Assembly (NCBI RefSeq): GCF_001854125.1
Contig: NZ_CP017715.1
Location: 2,728,001-2,792,000, forward strand
Length of the DNA stretch: 64,000 nt
From: Marinobacter salinus
Lineage (GTDB): Bacteria > Pseudomonadota > Gammaproteobacteria > Pseudomonadales > Oleiphilaceae
Reading direction: 5' to 3'
In this document: in pieces, positions 45,398 through 56,253 of the stretch
How the letters are laid out: each line of letters starts with the position of its first letter
Position numbering within the stretch: the first letter of the stretch is position 1
Translations under genes and position numbers: made by a program
Notes under the pieces: generated by a model
What the model saw: the letters and a program-made list of their open reading frames with translations, nothing else
What the model was told of the DNA's origin: nothing
The model's database searches: none

Positions 45398-46519
45398 CTA
45401 ATCCTCCTGTATCGATAACCTGTCGACCGACGAGGACAGTTTGTCCGCGCCCTGGGCGTCAGCACCCAACTTGATCATCAGGCGCAGGTCATTGGCAGAA
45501 TCGGCATGGGCGAGTGCGTCCTCATAGGTGATAGAGCCTTCCGCATACAGCCGGTAGAGCGCCTGATCGAAGGTCTGCATGCCGGATTCGTTGGATTTGG
45601 ACATCAGCTCTTTGAGCTTGTGCACCTCGCCCTTACGAATCATGTCTGCCACCAGGGGCGTATTGATCAGGACTTCAATGACCGCCTTGCGTCCCTTGCC
45701 ATCAGGCGTTGGCACAAGCTGTTGCGCAACAATCGCCTTGAGGTTGAGGGAGAGGTCCATCCAGATCTGGTTATGCTGCTCAGGCGGGAAAAACTGGATG
45801 ATCCGGTCCAGCGCCTGGTTCGCATTGTTGGCGTGCAGGGTTGCCAGGCACAGGTGCCCCGTTTCCGCAAACTGCACGGAATATTCCATGGTCTGGCGGG
45901 TCCGAACCTCGCCGATCAGAATAACGTCCGGCGCCTGCCGCAGCGTATTTTTGAGGGCAACTTCGAAGTTTTCGGTATCAATACCCACTTCCCGCTGGGT
46001 CACAATACACCCCTGGTGCTGATGCACGAATTCGATGGGGTCTTCGATGGAGATGATGTGACCGCGACTGTTGCGATTCCGGTGCCCGAGCATTGCCGCC
46101 AGCGAGGTAGACTTGCCCGTACCGGTCGCCCCGACGAACATGATAAGTCCACGCTTGGTCATGGCCAGGTCCTTGATGACTTCTGGCAACGACAGGTCGT
46201 CTATCTGGGGAATCTTCACTTCGATACGGCGCAAAACCATGCCACAGAGGTTGCGCTGGAAAAAGGCACTCACACGGAAACGACCAATGCCGCGGGCACT
46301 GATCGCAAAGTTGCATTCGTGGGTTTCCTCAAACTCGGCCCGCTGTTTGTCATTCATGGAGCCGTAAACAAACTCGCGAGTCTGCTCTGGAGTCAGGGCA
46401 TTTTTGGTAACCGGGAGCACCTTGCCATTCACTTTCATGCTGGGGGGAACCCCGGCGGTAATGAACAGATCGGACCCACCTTTCTCAACCATTAGACGAA
46501 GCAGTTTTTCAAATTCCAT
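45398..46519 (-). CDS. pilU: Type IV pilus retraction ATPase PilU
   Basis: This 373-residue ATPase starts MEFEKLLRLMVEKGGSDLF. It has Walker A VGATGTGKSTS, the Asp box (ISIEDPIEF), Walker B APDVILIGEVR and a His box TGHLCLATLHANNA. It assists PilT in pilus retraction for twitching. The frame is open 60 codons further, but that part overlaps the gap after pilT. It is 37 bases downstream of pilT on the same strand, as in Pseudomonas. Confidence 0.94.
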   Translation of the reverse strand: MEFEKLLRLMVEKGGSDLFITAGVPPSMKVNGKVLPVTKNALTPEQTREFVYGSMNDKQRAEFEETHECNFAISARGIGRFRVSAFFQRNLCGMVLRRIEVKIPQIDDLSLPEVIKDLAMTKRGLIMFVGATGTGKSTSLAAMLGHRNRNSRGHIISIEDPIEFVHQHQGCIVTQREVGIDTENFEVALKNTLRQAPDVILIGEVRTRQTMEYSVQFAETGHLCLATLHANNANQALDRIIQFFPPEQHNQIWMDLSLNLKAIVAQQLVPTPDGKGRKAVIEVLINTPLVADMIRKGEVHKLKELMSKSNESGMQTFDQALYRLYAEGSITYEDALAHADSANDLRLMIKLGADAQGADKLSSSVDRLSIQED

Positions 46520-46556
46520 GTAAGCACCTGTTCTCGTGTTTCCTGTTAGCGTCCAA

Positions 46557-47591
46557 TCAGAAGTTGTCCGGCATCTTCGCTTTGGCCCGAGCTGCCTCGC
46601 GGGAGATAAGCCCCTTCTGCAACAGGCGCTCCAGACATTGGTCCAGCGTCTGCATTCCAAGGGACCCGCCGGTCTGGATCGAGGAATACATCTGGGCAAT
46701 CTTGTCTTCGCGAATCAGGTTGCGGATCGCTGAGGTACCGATCATGATTTCGTGGGCGGCAATCCGGCCACCGCCCATCTTCTTCATCAGGGTCTGCGAG
46801 ACAACCGCCTGCAGGGACTCGGACAGCATCGATCGCACCATGGATTTCTCTTCCGCCGGGAAAACATCGACAACCCGGTCAATGGTCTTGGCGGCAGAGG
46901 TGGTGTGCAGGGTACCGAACACCAGGTGGCCGGTTTCAGCCGCCGTCAGCGCCAGGCGAATGGTTTCAAGGTCACGAAGCTCACCCACCAGGATAATGTC
47001 CGGGTCTTCCCGCAAAGCGGAGCGCAATGCTTCGTTAAAGCCAAGAGTGTCCCGGTGTACTTCCCGCTGGTTCACCAGACACTTCTTGGACTCATGCACG
47101 AATTCGATCGGGTCCTCAATGGTGAGGACATGCTCGTAACGGGTGTCGTTGATGTAGTCCATCATCGCCGCCAGCGTGGTGGACTTACCTGAACCGGTAG
47201 GCCCTGTAACAAGCACCAGGCCACGGGGTACCGAGGAAATATCCTTGAACGTCTGACCCATGCCCAGGTCTTCCATGGTCAGGACCTTCGACGGGATGGT
47301 CCGGAACACCGCACCGGCGCCCCGGTTCTGGTTAAAGGCGTTAACACGGAAACGGGCCACACCCGGAACTTCAAAGGAGAAGTCGGTTTCCAGGAATTCC
47401 TCGTAGTCCTTTCTCTGCTTGTCGTTCATGATGTCGTAAATCAGCCCGTGGACTTCTTTATGCTCCATCGGCGGCAGATTGATCCGGCGCACATCGCCGT
47501 CAACACGAATCATCGGGGGCAGGCCAGCGGACAGGTGCAAGTCGGACGCACCCTGTTTGGCCGAGAAGGCAAGCAGTTCAGTAATATCCAT
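46557..47591 (-). CDS. pilT: Type IV pilus retraction ATPase PilT
   Basis: This 344-residue hexameric ATPase has the N-terminal MDITELLAFSAKQGASDLHLSAGLPP, Walker A VTGPTGSGKSTT, DPDIILVGELRD (Walker B) and TGHLVFGTLHTTSA. The PilT-specific retraction motif is AIRNLIREDKI. It depolymerises pili at the inner membrane. It is divergent from yggS and precedes pilU; the group pilU-pilT/yggS-proC-yggT matches Pseudomonas. Confidence 0.96.
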   Translation of the reverse strand: MDITELLAFSAKQGASDLHLSAGLPPMIRVDGDVRRINLPPMEHKEVHGLIYDIMNDKQRKDYEEFLETDFSFEVPGVARFRVNAFNQNRGAGAVFRTIPSKVLTMEDLGMGQTFKDISSVPRGLVLVTGPTGSGKSTTLAAMMDYINDTRYEHVLTIEDPIEFVHESKKCLVNQREVHRDTLGFNEALRSALREDPDIILVGELRDLETIRLALTAAETGHLVFGTLHTTSAAKTIDRVVDVFPAEEKSMVRSMLSESLQAVVSQTLMKKMGGGRIAAHEIMIGTSAIRNLIREDKIAQMYSSIQTGGSLGMQTLDQCLERLLQKGLISREAARAKAKMPDNF

Positions 47592-47732
47592 AGGAATCCT
47601 CGGAAGGCGTTTTCTTTTTATCCCGGAAGCATCTGTCCGGTAGGACTCCGACGCGGTTCACTTGGCATTTCAGTGACCTGCGGGTACCGTGTCACCGTAT
47701 ATGTGACAGACCGGACATGGCGATTTCACACT

Positions 47733-48437
47733 ATGAGCAGCATAGCAGACAACATCGGGAGCGTAACCCGACGCATACAAAAAGCAACATTGCAGGCGGG
47801 GCGCGCGCCCGGTTCCGTGCACCTGCTCGCTGTCAGCAAAACCCGCTCGGCCGAAGAACTTCACGAAGCGGTTGCAGCGGGGCAGTCCGCGTTTGGCGAA
47901 AACTACCTGCAGGAGGCTCTCGACAAAATTGATGCTCTCCGTGATGTACCGGAAATCGAGTGGCACTTCATTGGCCCTATCCAGTCCAACAAGACCCGCC
48001 AGATTGCCTCATCCTTTTCCTGGGTACACAGCGTGGACCGGCTCAAGATTGCACGCCGGCTCAGCGAGCAGCGCGACCCCGCCCTTCCACCATTGAATAT
48101 CTGCCTGCAGGTCAACATCAATGGGGAAGAGAGTAAATCCGGCTGCCTGCTCGATCAGCTTCCCCAGCTGGTCGGGGATATAGGGCCACTTCCGAATCTC
48201 TCGCTGCGGGGCCTGATGGCAATCCCTGATCCGGACCAACCGGAGGCCAGTTTGCGACTGAGCTTTCGCAAACTGGCTGATGCGCTGACAGACCTGAAGG
48301 CCAGTCGGCCGGGCGCAGGCCCCCTGGACACCCTTTCAATGGGGATGTCCAGCGATCTGGAATTGGCCATTGCAGAGGGCGCAACCTGGGTCCGGGTCGG
48401 GTCAGCCGTATTCGGTGCTCGCCCACCGAAGAGCTGA
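47733..48437 (+). CDS. PLP homeostasis protein (YggS/PLPBP)
   Basis: This 234-residue alanine-racemase-fold protein has LLAVSKTRSAEELHEAVAAGQSAFGENYLQEALDKI with the PLP-binding lysine, WHFIGPIQSNKTRQIA, LQVNINGEESKSG, and LSMGMSSDLELAIAEGATWVRVGSAVFG. It binds PLP and keeps its level balanced; no enzyme activity is known. The start MSSIADN follows the pilT divergent gap. proC lies 62 bases after. Confidence 0.93.
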   Translation: MSSIADNIGSVTRRIQKATLQAGRAPGSVHLLAVSKTRSAEELHEAVAAGQSAFGENYLQEALDKIDALRDVPEIEWHFIGPIQSNKTRQIASSFSWVHSVDRLKIARRLSEQRDPALPPLNICLQVNINGEESKSGCLLDQLPQLVGDIGPLPNLSLRGLMAIPDPDQPEASLRLSFRKLADALTDLKASRPGAGPLDTLSMGMSSDLELAIAEGATWVRVGSAVFGARPPKS

Positions 48438-48499
48438 AACCGCCGGTTCCTGCTATGATCAGGGCCGGACGTTTAACCGATCAACCGTTGGAGTCAATC

Positions 48500-49333
48500 T
48501 TGAGCAAATCACCAACCATTTCATTTATTGGCGCCGGCAATATGGCCACAGCCATCATTGGCGGTATGCTGGACAGCGGCTACAAGGCCAATGATATCTG
48601 GGTCAGTGCCCCGGACGACGGCCACCTCCAGTCAATCCGAAAAAAGTTTGGCGTGAGCGTTACGACCGACAACCGCTATTGCGCCCAGCAGGCTGACATG
48701 GTGATCCTGGCCGTCAAACCCCAGGTTATGGCGGATGTTTGTCGCGACATAGCTCCGGTCGTTCAGAACACGCGTCCTCTCATGGTGTCCATCGCCGCTG
48801 GCCTGACCGCGGAGACTCTGGATGAGTGGCTGGGAGGCGGCTTGCCACTGGTTCGCGTCATGCCCAACACCCCGTCTCTGGTGGGCAAGGGAGCCGCCGG
48901 ACTGTTCGCCAACGCCGAGGTCAAAGACGACCAGAAAGGCATGGTCGAGTCTGTTTTCGAGAGCATTGGCTCTGCGCTCTGGGTTGACGATGAAAACCTG
49001 TTGCACGGCGTCACTGCCCTGTCCGGAAGCGGCCCGGCCTATTTTTTCCTGATGCTGGAAGCCCTGGAAGCGGCTGCTACCGATGCGGGCGTTGCCCCGC
49101 ACACCGCGCGGGAGCTGGCCATCCAGACCATGGCAGGGGCGGCGGAAATGGCCGCCCGTAGCGAGCAGGATCCCGGCCAACTGAAACGCAACGTCATGTC
49201 TCCCGGGGGCACCACCGAGCAGGCAATCAACACCTTTGAAGAAGGCGGCATGAGAGATCTGGTGCACAAAGCCTATAACGCGGCGTTTAAACGCTCGGAA
49301 GAAATGGCCAAAGAACTTGCAGGCAAACAGTAA
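48500..49333 (+). CDS. proC: Pyrroline-5-carboxylate reductase
   Basis: From a TTG codon with GGAG six bases before, this 277-residue enzyme starts SKSPTISFIGAGNMATAIIGG (NADPH-binding), then VILAVKPQVM, RVMPNTPSLVGKGAAGLFAN, the proC signature ALSGSGPAYFFLMLEALEAAATDAG and SPGGTTEQAI. It makes proline from P5C. A 15-codon ATG extension is open but has no P5CR character. It is followed by yggT at 22 bases. Confidence 0.93.
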   Translation: MSKSPTISFIGAGNMATAIIGGMLDSGYKANDIWVSAPDDGHLQSIRKKFGVSVTTDNRYCAQQADMVILAVKPQVMADVCRDIAPVVQNTRPLMVSIAAGLTAETLDEWLGGGLPLVRVMPNTPSLVGKGAAGLFANAEVKDDQKGMVESVFESIGSALWVDDENLLHGVTALSGSGPAYFFLMLEALEAAATDAGVAPHTARELAIQTMAGAAEMAARSEQDPGQLKRNVMSPGGTTEQAINTFEEGGMRDLVHKAYNAAFKRSEEMAKELAGKQ

Positions 49334-49355
49334 CCGATAACGGAGACAGGGCTTC

Positions 49356-49940
49356 ATGCTGGCAGACATCCTGATAACGATCCTGCTGATCGCATCCACG
49401 TTTTACCTGACCATTGTATTGCTGCGCTTTTTACTGCAGCTTGCCCGGGCGGATTTTTACAACCCGATTTCACAGTTTGCTGTAAAGGCAACCAACCCTT
49501 TACTGCGCCCGCTGCGTCGCTTCATCCCCGGCTGGGGAGGGATTGACGGAGCAGCGCTGGTCTTGGCCGTGATCATTCAGGCCCTAACCTTTTTCCTGAT
49601 ACTGGTGGCCCTTAACGGCGGCATTCCGGCCATTAACCCCATCACCCTGCTGGTCTGGGCCGTACTCAACGTGCTGGACCTGATCGTCAAGATATACTTC
49701 TGGTCAGTCATTGCCGTGGTTGTGGTGAGCTGGATCGCCCCGGGCAGCAGCCATCCGGCTATTCAGCTGGTGGCGCAGATCACCGAGCCGGTGATGCGCC
49801 CCGTACGCAATATCATGCCATCCATGGGCGGCCTGGACCTGTCTCCGATCATCGTGTTCCTGATCCTGAACGTGATTTCCGTCGTGATTGAACATATGAA
49901 ACTGGCAGCGGGACTGGGCTCAATCGGCCTGGGAATGTAA
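49356..49940 (+). CDS. YggT family inner-membrane protein
   Basis: This 194-residue protein contains two copies of the YggT domain. Each has a membrane helix and a P-x-R-x-I-P/M-P-like turn: NPLLRPLRRFIPGWGGIDGA near the start and PVMRPVRNIMPSMGGLDLS near the end. Four or more hydrophobic segments place it in the inner membrane. YggT-like proteins are linked to osmotic tolerance and cell shape, but the precise role is unknown. The proC-yggT pair is conserved. Confidence 0.88.
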   Translation: MLADILITILLIASTFYLTIVLLRFLLQLARADFYNPISQFAVKATNPLLRPLRRFIPGWGGIDGAALVLAVIIQALTFFLILVALNGGIPAINPITLLVWAVLNVLDLIVKIYFWSVIAVVVVSWIAPGSSHPAIQLVAQITEPVMRPVRNIMPSMGGLDLSPIIVFLILNVISVVIEHMKLAAGLGSIGLGM

Positions 49941-49996
49941 ACCGCGTCCCAACTATACATTTTGTAACAGTTTGCCACGAAAACCAAAAAACCCGA

Positions 49997-50032
49997 GCCG
50001 CAAGGTCATCTCTATGATTTTGCGGCTTTTTT
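49997..50032 (+). terminator. Terminator after yggT
   Basis: GCCGCAA 49997-50003 pairs with TTGCGGC 50020-50026, followed by six Ts. On the minus strand a T-run also follows after a few bases. It closes the yggS-proC-yggT unit. Confidence 0.85.
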
Positions 50033-50193
50033 ATTGAACTCTCTGACATTTTCCACGACACTAGCGGCTCTATCCCACCCCAAAGATTCAAAGAACAAGA
50101 TACTATTACCGGTAATTAATCCGACGCCCGAGAGCACCTCATTATCTGTTGTTTGCCCGGGATACCCGGAAGTCGCGCAGAAGGAAAAATCCA

Positions 50194-52158
50194 ATGAGCC
50201 AACAGGGAACTCTGTCGCAGCAGGTTGAGGCTTATCACGACTGGAAAAAAGAGCTGATCCGGCAGATTGGTCGATATCGGTTATGGCTTCAGGATAACAA
50301 CCTGTTTTCAGAGGACGTCCGTAACCGGATTCGTCACGGCCTTGAGCTGTTGATCGAAGACGAGTTGACCATCGCGTTCGTCGGTGAATATTCCCGTGGC
50401 AAGACCGAGCTGATCAACGCCCTGTTCTTTTCCGACTACGGCCAGCGCATGCTGCCCTCCCAGGCGGGGCGCACGACGATGTGCCCTACCGAGCTTTTCT
50501 TCGATCGAAGCGCCAACGAAAACTACCTGTTACTCCTCCCGATCGAGACCCGTACCGGCGAAATGTCACTCCAGCAACTGCGCAAGCAGCCTGAACGATG
50601 GGTAAAACACCCACTGGATGAGCGTGACCCGGAGATCATGCGAGAAGTCCTGGCGGAGGTGGCAAGGGTCAAGAGTGTACCGCCAGAAGAGGCCCGGAAG
50701 CTGGGTTTTGAAGAAGATATGCTTGAGCACGACCGGAACAATCCCGGCAATGTGCTGGTACCTGCCTGGCGCAACGCCCAGATCAGCATCCGCCATCCTC
50801 TGTTCGAACGCGGGCTTCGGATTCTCGATACCCCAGGGCTTAATGCGCTTGGGTCAGAGCCGGAACTAACAATCAGTATGCTGCCTCGGGCCCACGCGAT
50901 CATCTTCGTGCTGAGCGCGGATACCGGTGTGACCGCCAGCGACATGACGATCTGGAGGGAGCACATTGATACTGAGCACGCCGACCACCGCGCCGGTCGT
51001 TTTGCCGTGCTTAACAAGATAGACGTTCTCTGGGACGACTTGCAGGGTGAAAAACACACCCGGGACGCCATCGAGCGGGTGCGCGGCTACACCGCGGACC
51101 ACCTGGGCATCCGCCAGCATGATGTCATTCCGCTCTCTGCCAAGCAGGGGTTGGTGAGCCGTGTTCGGCACGATGCAGAGCTCTTTGAGCGCTCCAACAT
51201 CGGCCAACTGGAGCAGCTGATTATTCAGCGTATCCTGACGCATAAGGAACAGCTGATCACCCAGAGCCTGATCAATGACCTGCTGGGCATGCTGCAAAAT
51301 AGCCAGGCGGCCATGCAGACACGGCTGGGTTCCCTTGAAGAGGAACTGCAAGCCTGCTCCGGCATTACCATGGACAAGGCCGCCCTTGCCCGTCTCGCCG
51401 ATCGCGCCCAGAAAGATTACGATTTCTATTACAAAAAACTGATCACACTGCGTTCCAGCCGCCGCCTGATGGATTCCCAGGGCGATATGCTGAGAAAACT
51501 GGTGAGTGCGGAACGCTTTGAGGCCCATGCGGACAATACTCGCAACTCCATGTCAAAAAGCTGGACCACCGCCGGCATGAACCGGGCAATGGACCAGTTC
51601 TTCGAGTTGCTGGAAAGCGATCTGACGAATCTGCTCAGCGAGGGACGTCTGGCCGAAAAAATGGTGGGGGCCATCTATCGTCGTTACAACGACGATACCC
51701 GCGCCCGGCACCTGGAACCCATCCCGCTTCGCGCCGGCCGGCACGTCATTGCGATCCGTGAGCTGCGCAAGAAAGCCAAACGCTTCCGCATCAGCCCGAA
51801 GAATCTTCTGACCGAACAGTCCCTGCTGGTACGCCGGTTTTTCAATGTCATGGTAGAGGAAGCCCGCACTCTCCATGCGCGTGTTCGAAAAGACGTTGAC
51901 CGCTGGCCCCAGGAAGCACTCCTGCCAATCATGCAGTACTCCATGGAACAGAAGCAGCTGCTGGAACATCAGATCCGCCGTCTGCGGGATATGGTTCGCA
52001 ACGATCGTGACAGCAAGGCCGAACGGGAGCGGCTCAACCACACCATTTCGGACCTTCGGCGGCAGTTGGAGCTGGCTGACGCCATGCAGCGCCAGATCCG
52101 AAAGCCGGCACCTACCCTGATCCAGCAAAAAGTGGTCAACATTTCCGGGGCTTTCTGA
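50194..52158 (+). CDS. Dynamin-like GTPase
   Basis: This 654-residue protein has a GTPase domain with P-loop [15 protein letters not shown], switch-I threonine in [20 protein letters not shown] and NKID, then a long helical stalk with several coiled coils (about residues 380-650). It ends with a Arg/Lys-rich coil. No membrane helix is seen. Bacterial dynamin-like proteins remodel membranes or respond to stress. It has no operon partner: 37 or more bases and a terminator separate it from yggT, and 128 bases follow before metX. Specific function is unknown. Confidence 0.85.
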   Translation: MSQQGTLSQQVEAYHDWKKELIRQIGRYRLWLQDNNLFSEDVRNRIRHGLELLIEDELTIAFVGEYSRGKTELINALFFSDYGQRMLPSQAGRTTMCPTELFFDRSANENYLLLLPIETRTGEMSLQQLRKQPERWVKHPLDERDPEIMREVLAEVARVKSVPPEEARKLGFEEDMLEHDRNNPGNVLVPAWRNAQISIRHPLFERGLRILDTPGLNALGSEPELTISMLPRAHAIIFVLSADTGVTASDMTIWREHIDTEHADHRAGRFAVLNKIDVLWDDLQGEKHTRDAIERVRGYTADHLGIRQHDVIPLSAKQGLVSRVRHDAELFERSNIGQLEQLIIQRILTHKEQLITQSLINDLLGMLQNSQAAMQTRLGSLEEELQACSGITMDKAALARLADRAQKDYDFYYKKLITLRSSRRLMDSQGDMLRKLVSAERFEAHADNTRNSMSKSWTTAGMNRAMDQFFELLESDLTNLLSEGRLAEKMVGAIYRRYNDDTRARHLEPIPLRAGRHVIAIRELRKKAKRFRISPKNLLTEQSLLVRRFFNVMVEEARTLHARVRKDVDRWPQEALLPIMQYSMEQKQLLEHQIRRLRDMVRNDRDSKAERERLNHTISDLRRQLELADAMQRQIRKPAPTLIQQKVVNISGAF

Positions 52159-52286
52159 GCCGCGGGCATCCTCTGCGCACAGGCAGTTGCAGCCATGCCG
52201 GCCCGGCTTTAAACTGCTTGGCTGGCAATGGCTCTGTCGTTGCTATTACAGACACTTATGGATCGAACCAGGAACCTGTCGCGCCA

Positions 52287-53435
52287 ATGCCCGATTCCCT
52301 GCCCGCGGATTCTGTCGGGATTGTTTCCCCGCAGACCTATCATTTCGAGAACCCCATAGACTTGGCCTGCGGCCAGACGCTGGAAAGCTACGACCTGGTG
52401 GTCGAAACTTACGGCGAACTGAACGCAGATGCGAGCAATGCGGTACTCATCTGCCATGCGCTGAGCGGGCACCACCATGCAGCCGGCTTCCATTCTGTCG
52501 ATGAGCGTAAACCGGGCTGGTGGGACAGTTGTATTGGTCCGGGCAAACCGATAGACACCAACCGGTTTTTCGTAGTCAGCCTTAATAACCTGGGCGGATG
52601 CCATGGCAGCACCGGCCCTGGCAGCATCAACCCCGCGACCGGAAAACCCTACGGCCCTGACTTCCCGGTGATTACCGTCAGTGACTGGGTCAAAAGCCAG
52701 GCCCTGCTCGCGGATCGGCTGGGCATTGACTGCTGGGCCGCAGTGGTCGGCGGCTCCCTGGGAGGGATGCAGGCCCTGCAGTGGAGCCTCGACTATCCGG
52801 AGCGCCTTCGCCATGCCGTAGCGATTGCATCCACTCCCCGCCTCACCGCCCAGAACATTGCCTTCAACGAAGTGGCGCGGCAGGCGATCACCTCAGACCA
52901 GGAGTTTCACGAGGGTCGTTACTACGATTTCGACACCCTGCCCCGCAGGGGCCTGATGCTGGCGAGGATGGTTGGACACATCACCTATCTGTCCGACGCG
53001 TCCATGGGCGAGAAGTTTGGTCGCGAATTACGCGATCAGGCCTACAAGTTCGGATACGGTGCCGAGTTCCAGGTCGAGAGCTACCTGCGCTATCAGGGCG
53101 AGCGCTTCTCCGAATCCTTCGACGCCAACACCTACCTGTTGATGACCCGGGCACTGGACTATTTTGACCCTGCCTATGAATTCGATGGAGACCTTTCACG
53201 AGCCCTGGCGCCTGCCAGCTGTAATTTCCTGGTGCTCTCCTTCAGCACCGACTGGCGCTTTACGCCCGCACGGTCGGAAGAAATGGTAAACGCCATGATT
53301 GCCGCCAGGAAAAAGGTCAGTTATGCCGAAATTGATGCGCCATGGGGCCATGACGCGTTCCTTATTCCGACCCCCAGGTACACGGACATCTTCCAAGCCT
53401 ATATGGCTCGTGTTGCAAGGGAGGTGGGGGCATGA
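52287..53435 (+). CDS. metX: Homoserine O-acyltransferase MetX
   Basis: This 382-residue alpha/beta hydrolase-fold enzyme has [32 protein letters not shown] and the nucleophile [12 protein letters not shown]. The later aspartate and HDAF histidine complete the triad. It acylates homoserine for methionine synthesis; whether acetyl- or succinyl-CoA is used cannot be told by eye, although Pseudomonas-type enzymes use succinyl-CoA. The frame opens earlier with TTG, but the ATG at 52287 fits. It overlaps metW by four bases (ATGA). Confidence 0.92.
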   Translation: MPDSLPADSVGIVSPQTYHFENPIDLACGQTLESYDLVVETYGELNADASNAVLICHALSGHHHAAGFHSVDERKPGWWDSCIGPGKPIDTNRFFVVSLNNLGGCHGSTGPGSINPATGKPYGPDFPVITVSDWVKSQALLADRLGIDCWAAVVGGSLGGMQALQWSLDYPERLRHAVAIASTPRLTAQNIAFNEVARQAITSDQEFHEGRYYDFDTLPRRGLMLARMVGHITYLSDASMGEKFGRELRDQAYKFGYGAEFQVESYLRYQGERFSESFDANTYLLMTRALDYFDPAYEFDGDLSRALAPASCNFLVLSFSTDWRFTPARSEEMVNAMIAARKKVSYAEIDAPWGHDAFLIPTPRYTDIFQAYMARVAREVGA

Positions 53436-54037
53436 GACCGGATCTCGAAATCATTCAACAGTGGATCAAGCCCGGGCATCACATCCTTGACCTGGGTTGC
53501 GGTGACGGCACGCTACTCGACTACCTTCAACGGGAACGGGGCGTCAGCGGCTTCGGTCTTGAGATCAACCCGGAACATATCACCACTTGCATGGGACGGG
53601 GCGTGGCCGTCATTGAACAAAACCTGGATACCCAGGGTCTCGGTAACTTTGATGATGGCAGCTTCGACGTAGTGCTGATGACCCAGGCCCTACAGGCTGT
53701 GCGCCGACCGGACAGGGTTCTGGATGAAATGCTGCGTGCAGGCCGGGAGGGGATTGTCACCTTCCCGAACTTTGCCCACTGGCGGCTGCGCTGGGGCCTG
53801 ACTTTAAGCGGGCGTATGCCCGAATCCGAAGCACTGCCGTATAAGTGGTATAACACCCCTAACATCCGGCTCTGTACCTTCAAGGATTTTGAAGCACTGT
53901 GTCGACAGAAAGGCATTCGCATCAAGAGCCGCCGGGTCGTGGACGGTCAGCATCAGAATAGCTGGCTGGCTCGTTTGTGGCCTAACCTGTTAGGGGAGAT
54001 TGCCATTTACCGCATTACACGGGAGAACGAGCAATGA
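53432..54037 (+). CDS. metW: MetW methyltransferase-like protein
   Basis: This 201-residue protein has a class I SAM-binding core ([29 protein letters not shown], then [22 protein letters not shown]) and [24 protein letters not shown]. It is nearly always paired with metX and is thought to help MetX rather than methylate. The overlap with metX strongly supports a functional pair. Its stop overlaps the DUF4426 start. Confidence 0.93.
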   Translation: MRPDLEIIQQWIKPGHHILDLGCGDGTLLDYLQRERGVSGFGLEINPEHITTCMGRGVAVIEQNLDTQGLGNFDDGSFDVVLMTQALQAVRRPDRVLDEMLRAGREGIVTFPNFAHWRLRWGLTLSGRMPESEALPYKWYNTPNIRLCTFKDFEALCRQKGIRIKSRRVVDGQHQNSWLARLWPNLLGEIAIYRITRENEQ

Positions 54038-54495
54038 TGACCAGAAAGTTCCAGATGTTCAGCCACATCGCCCTGGCAACCCTGTTGTTTGTGGCATACG
54101 CGACCCAGGCCCAAGCAGCCGGAAACAAGGACTTCGGGGACTATCAAGTGCATTGGAGTATACTCCCAAGTACGTTCCTGGCACCCGAAGTTGCCAGAGA
54201 GAATGACCTTCAGCGCAGCCAGGGTATTGGCATCATCAACATTTCAATCATGAAAGAGAACGAAGACGGGAGTTTGTCTCCTGTCAGCGGTCAGGTTGAA
54301 GGGAAGGTGACCAACGATATCCAACAGGTCAGGTTTTTGGCATTCCGGCGCATCCAGGAAGGTGATGCCGTGTACTTTATTGCTCAGTACCAGTATTCCT
54401 CAGGAGAACTCATGACATTCAACATTACCGCACGAGCCGCCGGCTACCAGCAGGATTTGCCGGTCAGATTCGCTCACACCCTGTTCAGCGACTGA
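54034..54495 (+). CDS. DUF4426 exported protein
   Basis: This 153-residue protein has a signal peptide ([20 protein letters not shown]) and a beta-rich domain ([25 protein letters not shown], later [25 protein letters not shown]) that fits DUF4426. It is translationally coupled to metW by a four-base overlap (ATGATGA) and lies six bases before rdgB. It is likely periplasmic. Function is unknown. Confidence 0.85.
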   Translation: MMTRKFQMFSHIALATLLFVAYATQAQAAGNKDFGDYQVHWSILPSTFLAPEVARENDLQRSQGIGIINISIMKENEDGSLSPVSGQVEGKVTNDIQQVRFLAFRRIQEGDAVYFIAQYQYSSGELMTFNITARAAGYQQDLPVRFAHTLFSD

Positions 54496-54500
54496 GCCTC

Positions 54501-55100
54501 ATGACCGACAAGCTTGTTATCGCCAGCAACAATCCGGGTAAGATTGCCGAACTGACCGAATTACTCGCGCCACTAGGCATGGTACCATTTGCCCAGGGCG
54601 AGTTAGGCGTGGGAGAAGCCGACGAACCGGCAATCACCTTTGTCGAAAATGCCATTCTGAAGGCCCGCCACGCTGCTCGCGAAACCGGTTTGCCTGCACT
54701 GGCTGACGACAGTGGCCTCACAGTTGATTGCCTCGGTGGCCTGCCTGGCGTCCGCTCGGCCCGCTATGCCGGAGACAAGGCGACTGACCAGGACAATGTG
54801 ACGGCGTTGCTTGAGGCGATGCAAAATGTCCCCGACGATGAGCGCAACGCTCAATTCCACTGCGTGCTGGTTTACCTTCTCCATGCGAAAGACCCAACAC
54901 CCATCGTCTGTCACGGGCGCTGGCCCGGTTCCATTTTGCGGGTGCCACAGGGCGAAAGCGGTTTCGGCTACGACCCGATTTTTCTTGTCCCCGAACACGG
55001 CTGCAGCGCCGCCGAGCTCTCTCGCCCCGAAAAGAGCCGCATCAGCCATCGCGGTCGTGCCCTGGCCAAACTGGTCGAGCAACTCAGGGCGGTGATCTAG
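54501..55100 (+). CDS. rdgB: XTP/dITP pyrophosphatase RdgB
   Basis: This 199-residue Ham1-family enzyme has [49 protein letters not shown] and [21 protein letters not shown], with the conserved SHRGRAL end. It removes dITP and XTP so they are not put into DNA. It lies between the DUF4426 gene and hemW, an order conserved in Pseudomonas. Confidence 0.95.
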   Translation: MTDKLVIASNNPGKIAELTELLAPLGMVPFAQGELGVGEADEPAITFVENAILKARHAARETGLPALADDSGLTVDCLGGLPGVRSARYAGDKATDQDNVTALLEAMQNVPDDERNAQFHCVLVYLLHAKDPTPIVCHGRWPGSILRVPQGESGFGYDPIFLVPEHGCSAAELSRPEKSRISHRGRALAKLVEQLRAVI

Positions 55101-55104
55101 TTCC

Positions 55105-56253
55105 ATGACCGCCTCGTCAATGGGGGCGGTCCTACCGCCCCTCAGCCTCTACATCCATGTACCCTGGTGCGTGCGCAAGTGCCCGTACTGTGACTTCAAT
55201 TCCCACGTTGCCCAACGAACTATCCCCGAAGCCGAATACCTGAAATCGATACTCGAAGATCTGGACCAGGATCTCACCTTTGCCAGAGACCGTGAGATCC
55301 AGACAGTCTTTATAGGCGGCGGCACTCCCTCACTGATGAGCGGTGGGTTTTATCAGAATCTTTTCCGGGAACTGCGCAGCCGGCTGAATCTGGCGAAGGA
55401 AGCAGAAATCACACTGGAAGCTAATCCGGGCACGCTGGAACAGGGGCGATTTGAGGCGTTTCGGCTGGCCGGGATCAACCGCCTATCGATCGGCGTCCAG
55501 AGCTTCAATCCGGCGCATCTCAAAACCCTGGGACGTATCCACGATAGCGGTGCGGCCCACCGGGCCATCAAGGCGGCCCGCGAGGCCGGTTTTGATAATT
55601 TCAACGTGGATCTGATGCACGGACTGCCCGATCAGACCCCGGAAAATGCGATCGAAGATCTTGAGACCCTACTCAGCTATAACCCACCTCATCTGTCCTG
55701 GTATCAGTTGACACTTGAACCAAATACCGAATTCTACAGTCGACCGCCCACCCTGCCGGACGATGACCGGCTCTGGGAAATTTACCGCCAGGGTTCCGAG
55801 CTTCTTCGACGACACGGTTACCGGGATTACGAGGTGTCGGCCTGGAGCCTGCCGGGCATGGCTTCACTCCACAACATGAACTACTGGATGTTCGGGGATT
55901 ACCTGGCGTTGGGTGCCGGAGCCCACGGCAAGATAAGCCTCGCCGATGGCAGCATCAGGCGTTACTGGAAAACCCGGCAACCCGACGCCTATCTGAAACG
56001 CATAGGCAGCCGGACCGCGGGCTCAGAAACCATAGAGTCAAGCGACTTGTCGCTGGAATTCATGATGAACGCCTTGCGGCTTTCTGAAGGAGTAGACGAA
56101 AGGTTATTTTTTGAACATACGGGTTTACCCATGTCGTCAGTTGCGGTAAAACTTGAACAGTTGCGTGAGGAAAAGCTGCTGGAAAGGGGGCGAATCCAGG
56201 CCACCGAGCTCGGTCAGCGATACCTGAACAGCCTGTTGGAGCGTTTTTTGTAA
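55105..56253 (+). CDS. hemW: Radical SAM protein HemW
   Basis: This 382-residue protein has the radical SAM cluster CVRKCPYCDFNSH, FIGGGTPSLM, and ISIGVQSFNPAHLKTLGRIHD-type (LSIGVQSFNPAHL). It resembles coproporphyrinogen III dehydrogenase but is HemW, a heme chaperone: the last C of the cluster is followed by DF rather than CGC. It overlaps the next gene's ATG by one base. Confidence 0.93.
   Translation: MTASSMGAVLPPLSLYIHVPWCVRKCPYCDFNSHVAQRTIPEAEYLKSILEDLDQDLTFARDREIQTVFIGGGTPSLMSGGFYQNLFRELRSRLNLAKEAEITLEANPGTLEQGRFEAFRLAGINRLSIGVQSFNPAHLKTLGRIHDSGAAHRAIKAAREAGFDNFNVDLMHGLPDQTPENAIEDLETLLSYNPPHLSWYQLTLEPNTEFYSRPPTLPDDDRLWEIYRQGSELLRRHGYRDYEVSAWSLPGMASLHNMNYWMFGDYLALGAGAHGKISLADGSIRRYWKTRQPDAYLKRIGSRTAGSETIESSDLSLEFMMNALRLSEGVDERLFFEHTGLPMSSVAVKLEQLREEKLLERGRIQATELGQRYLNSLLERFL

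Noticed and set aside
50012..50194. 60-codon minus-strand ORF between yggT and the dynamin-like gene
   Set aside because: The last codons are read from the terminator hairpin and its T-run. The translation looks plausible but nothing else supports it.
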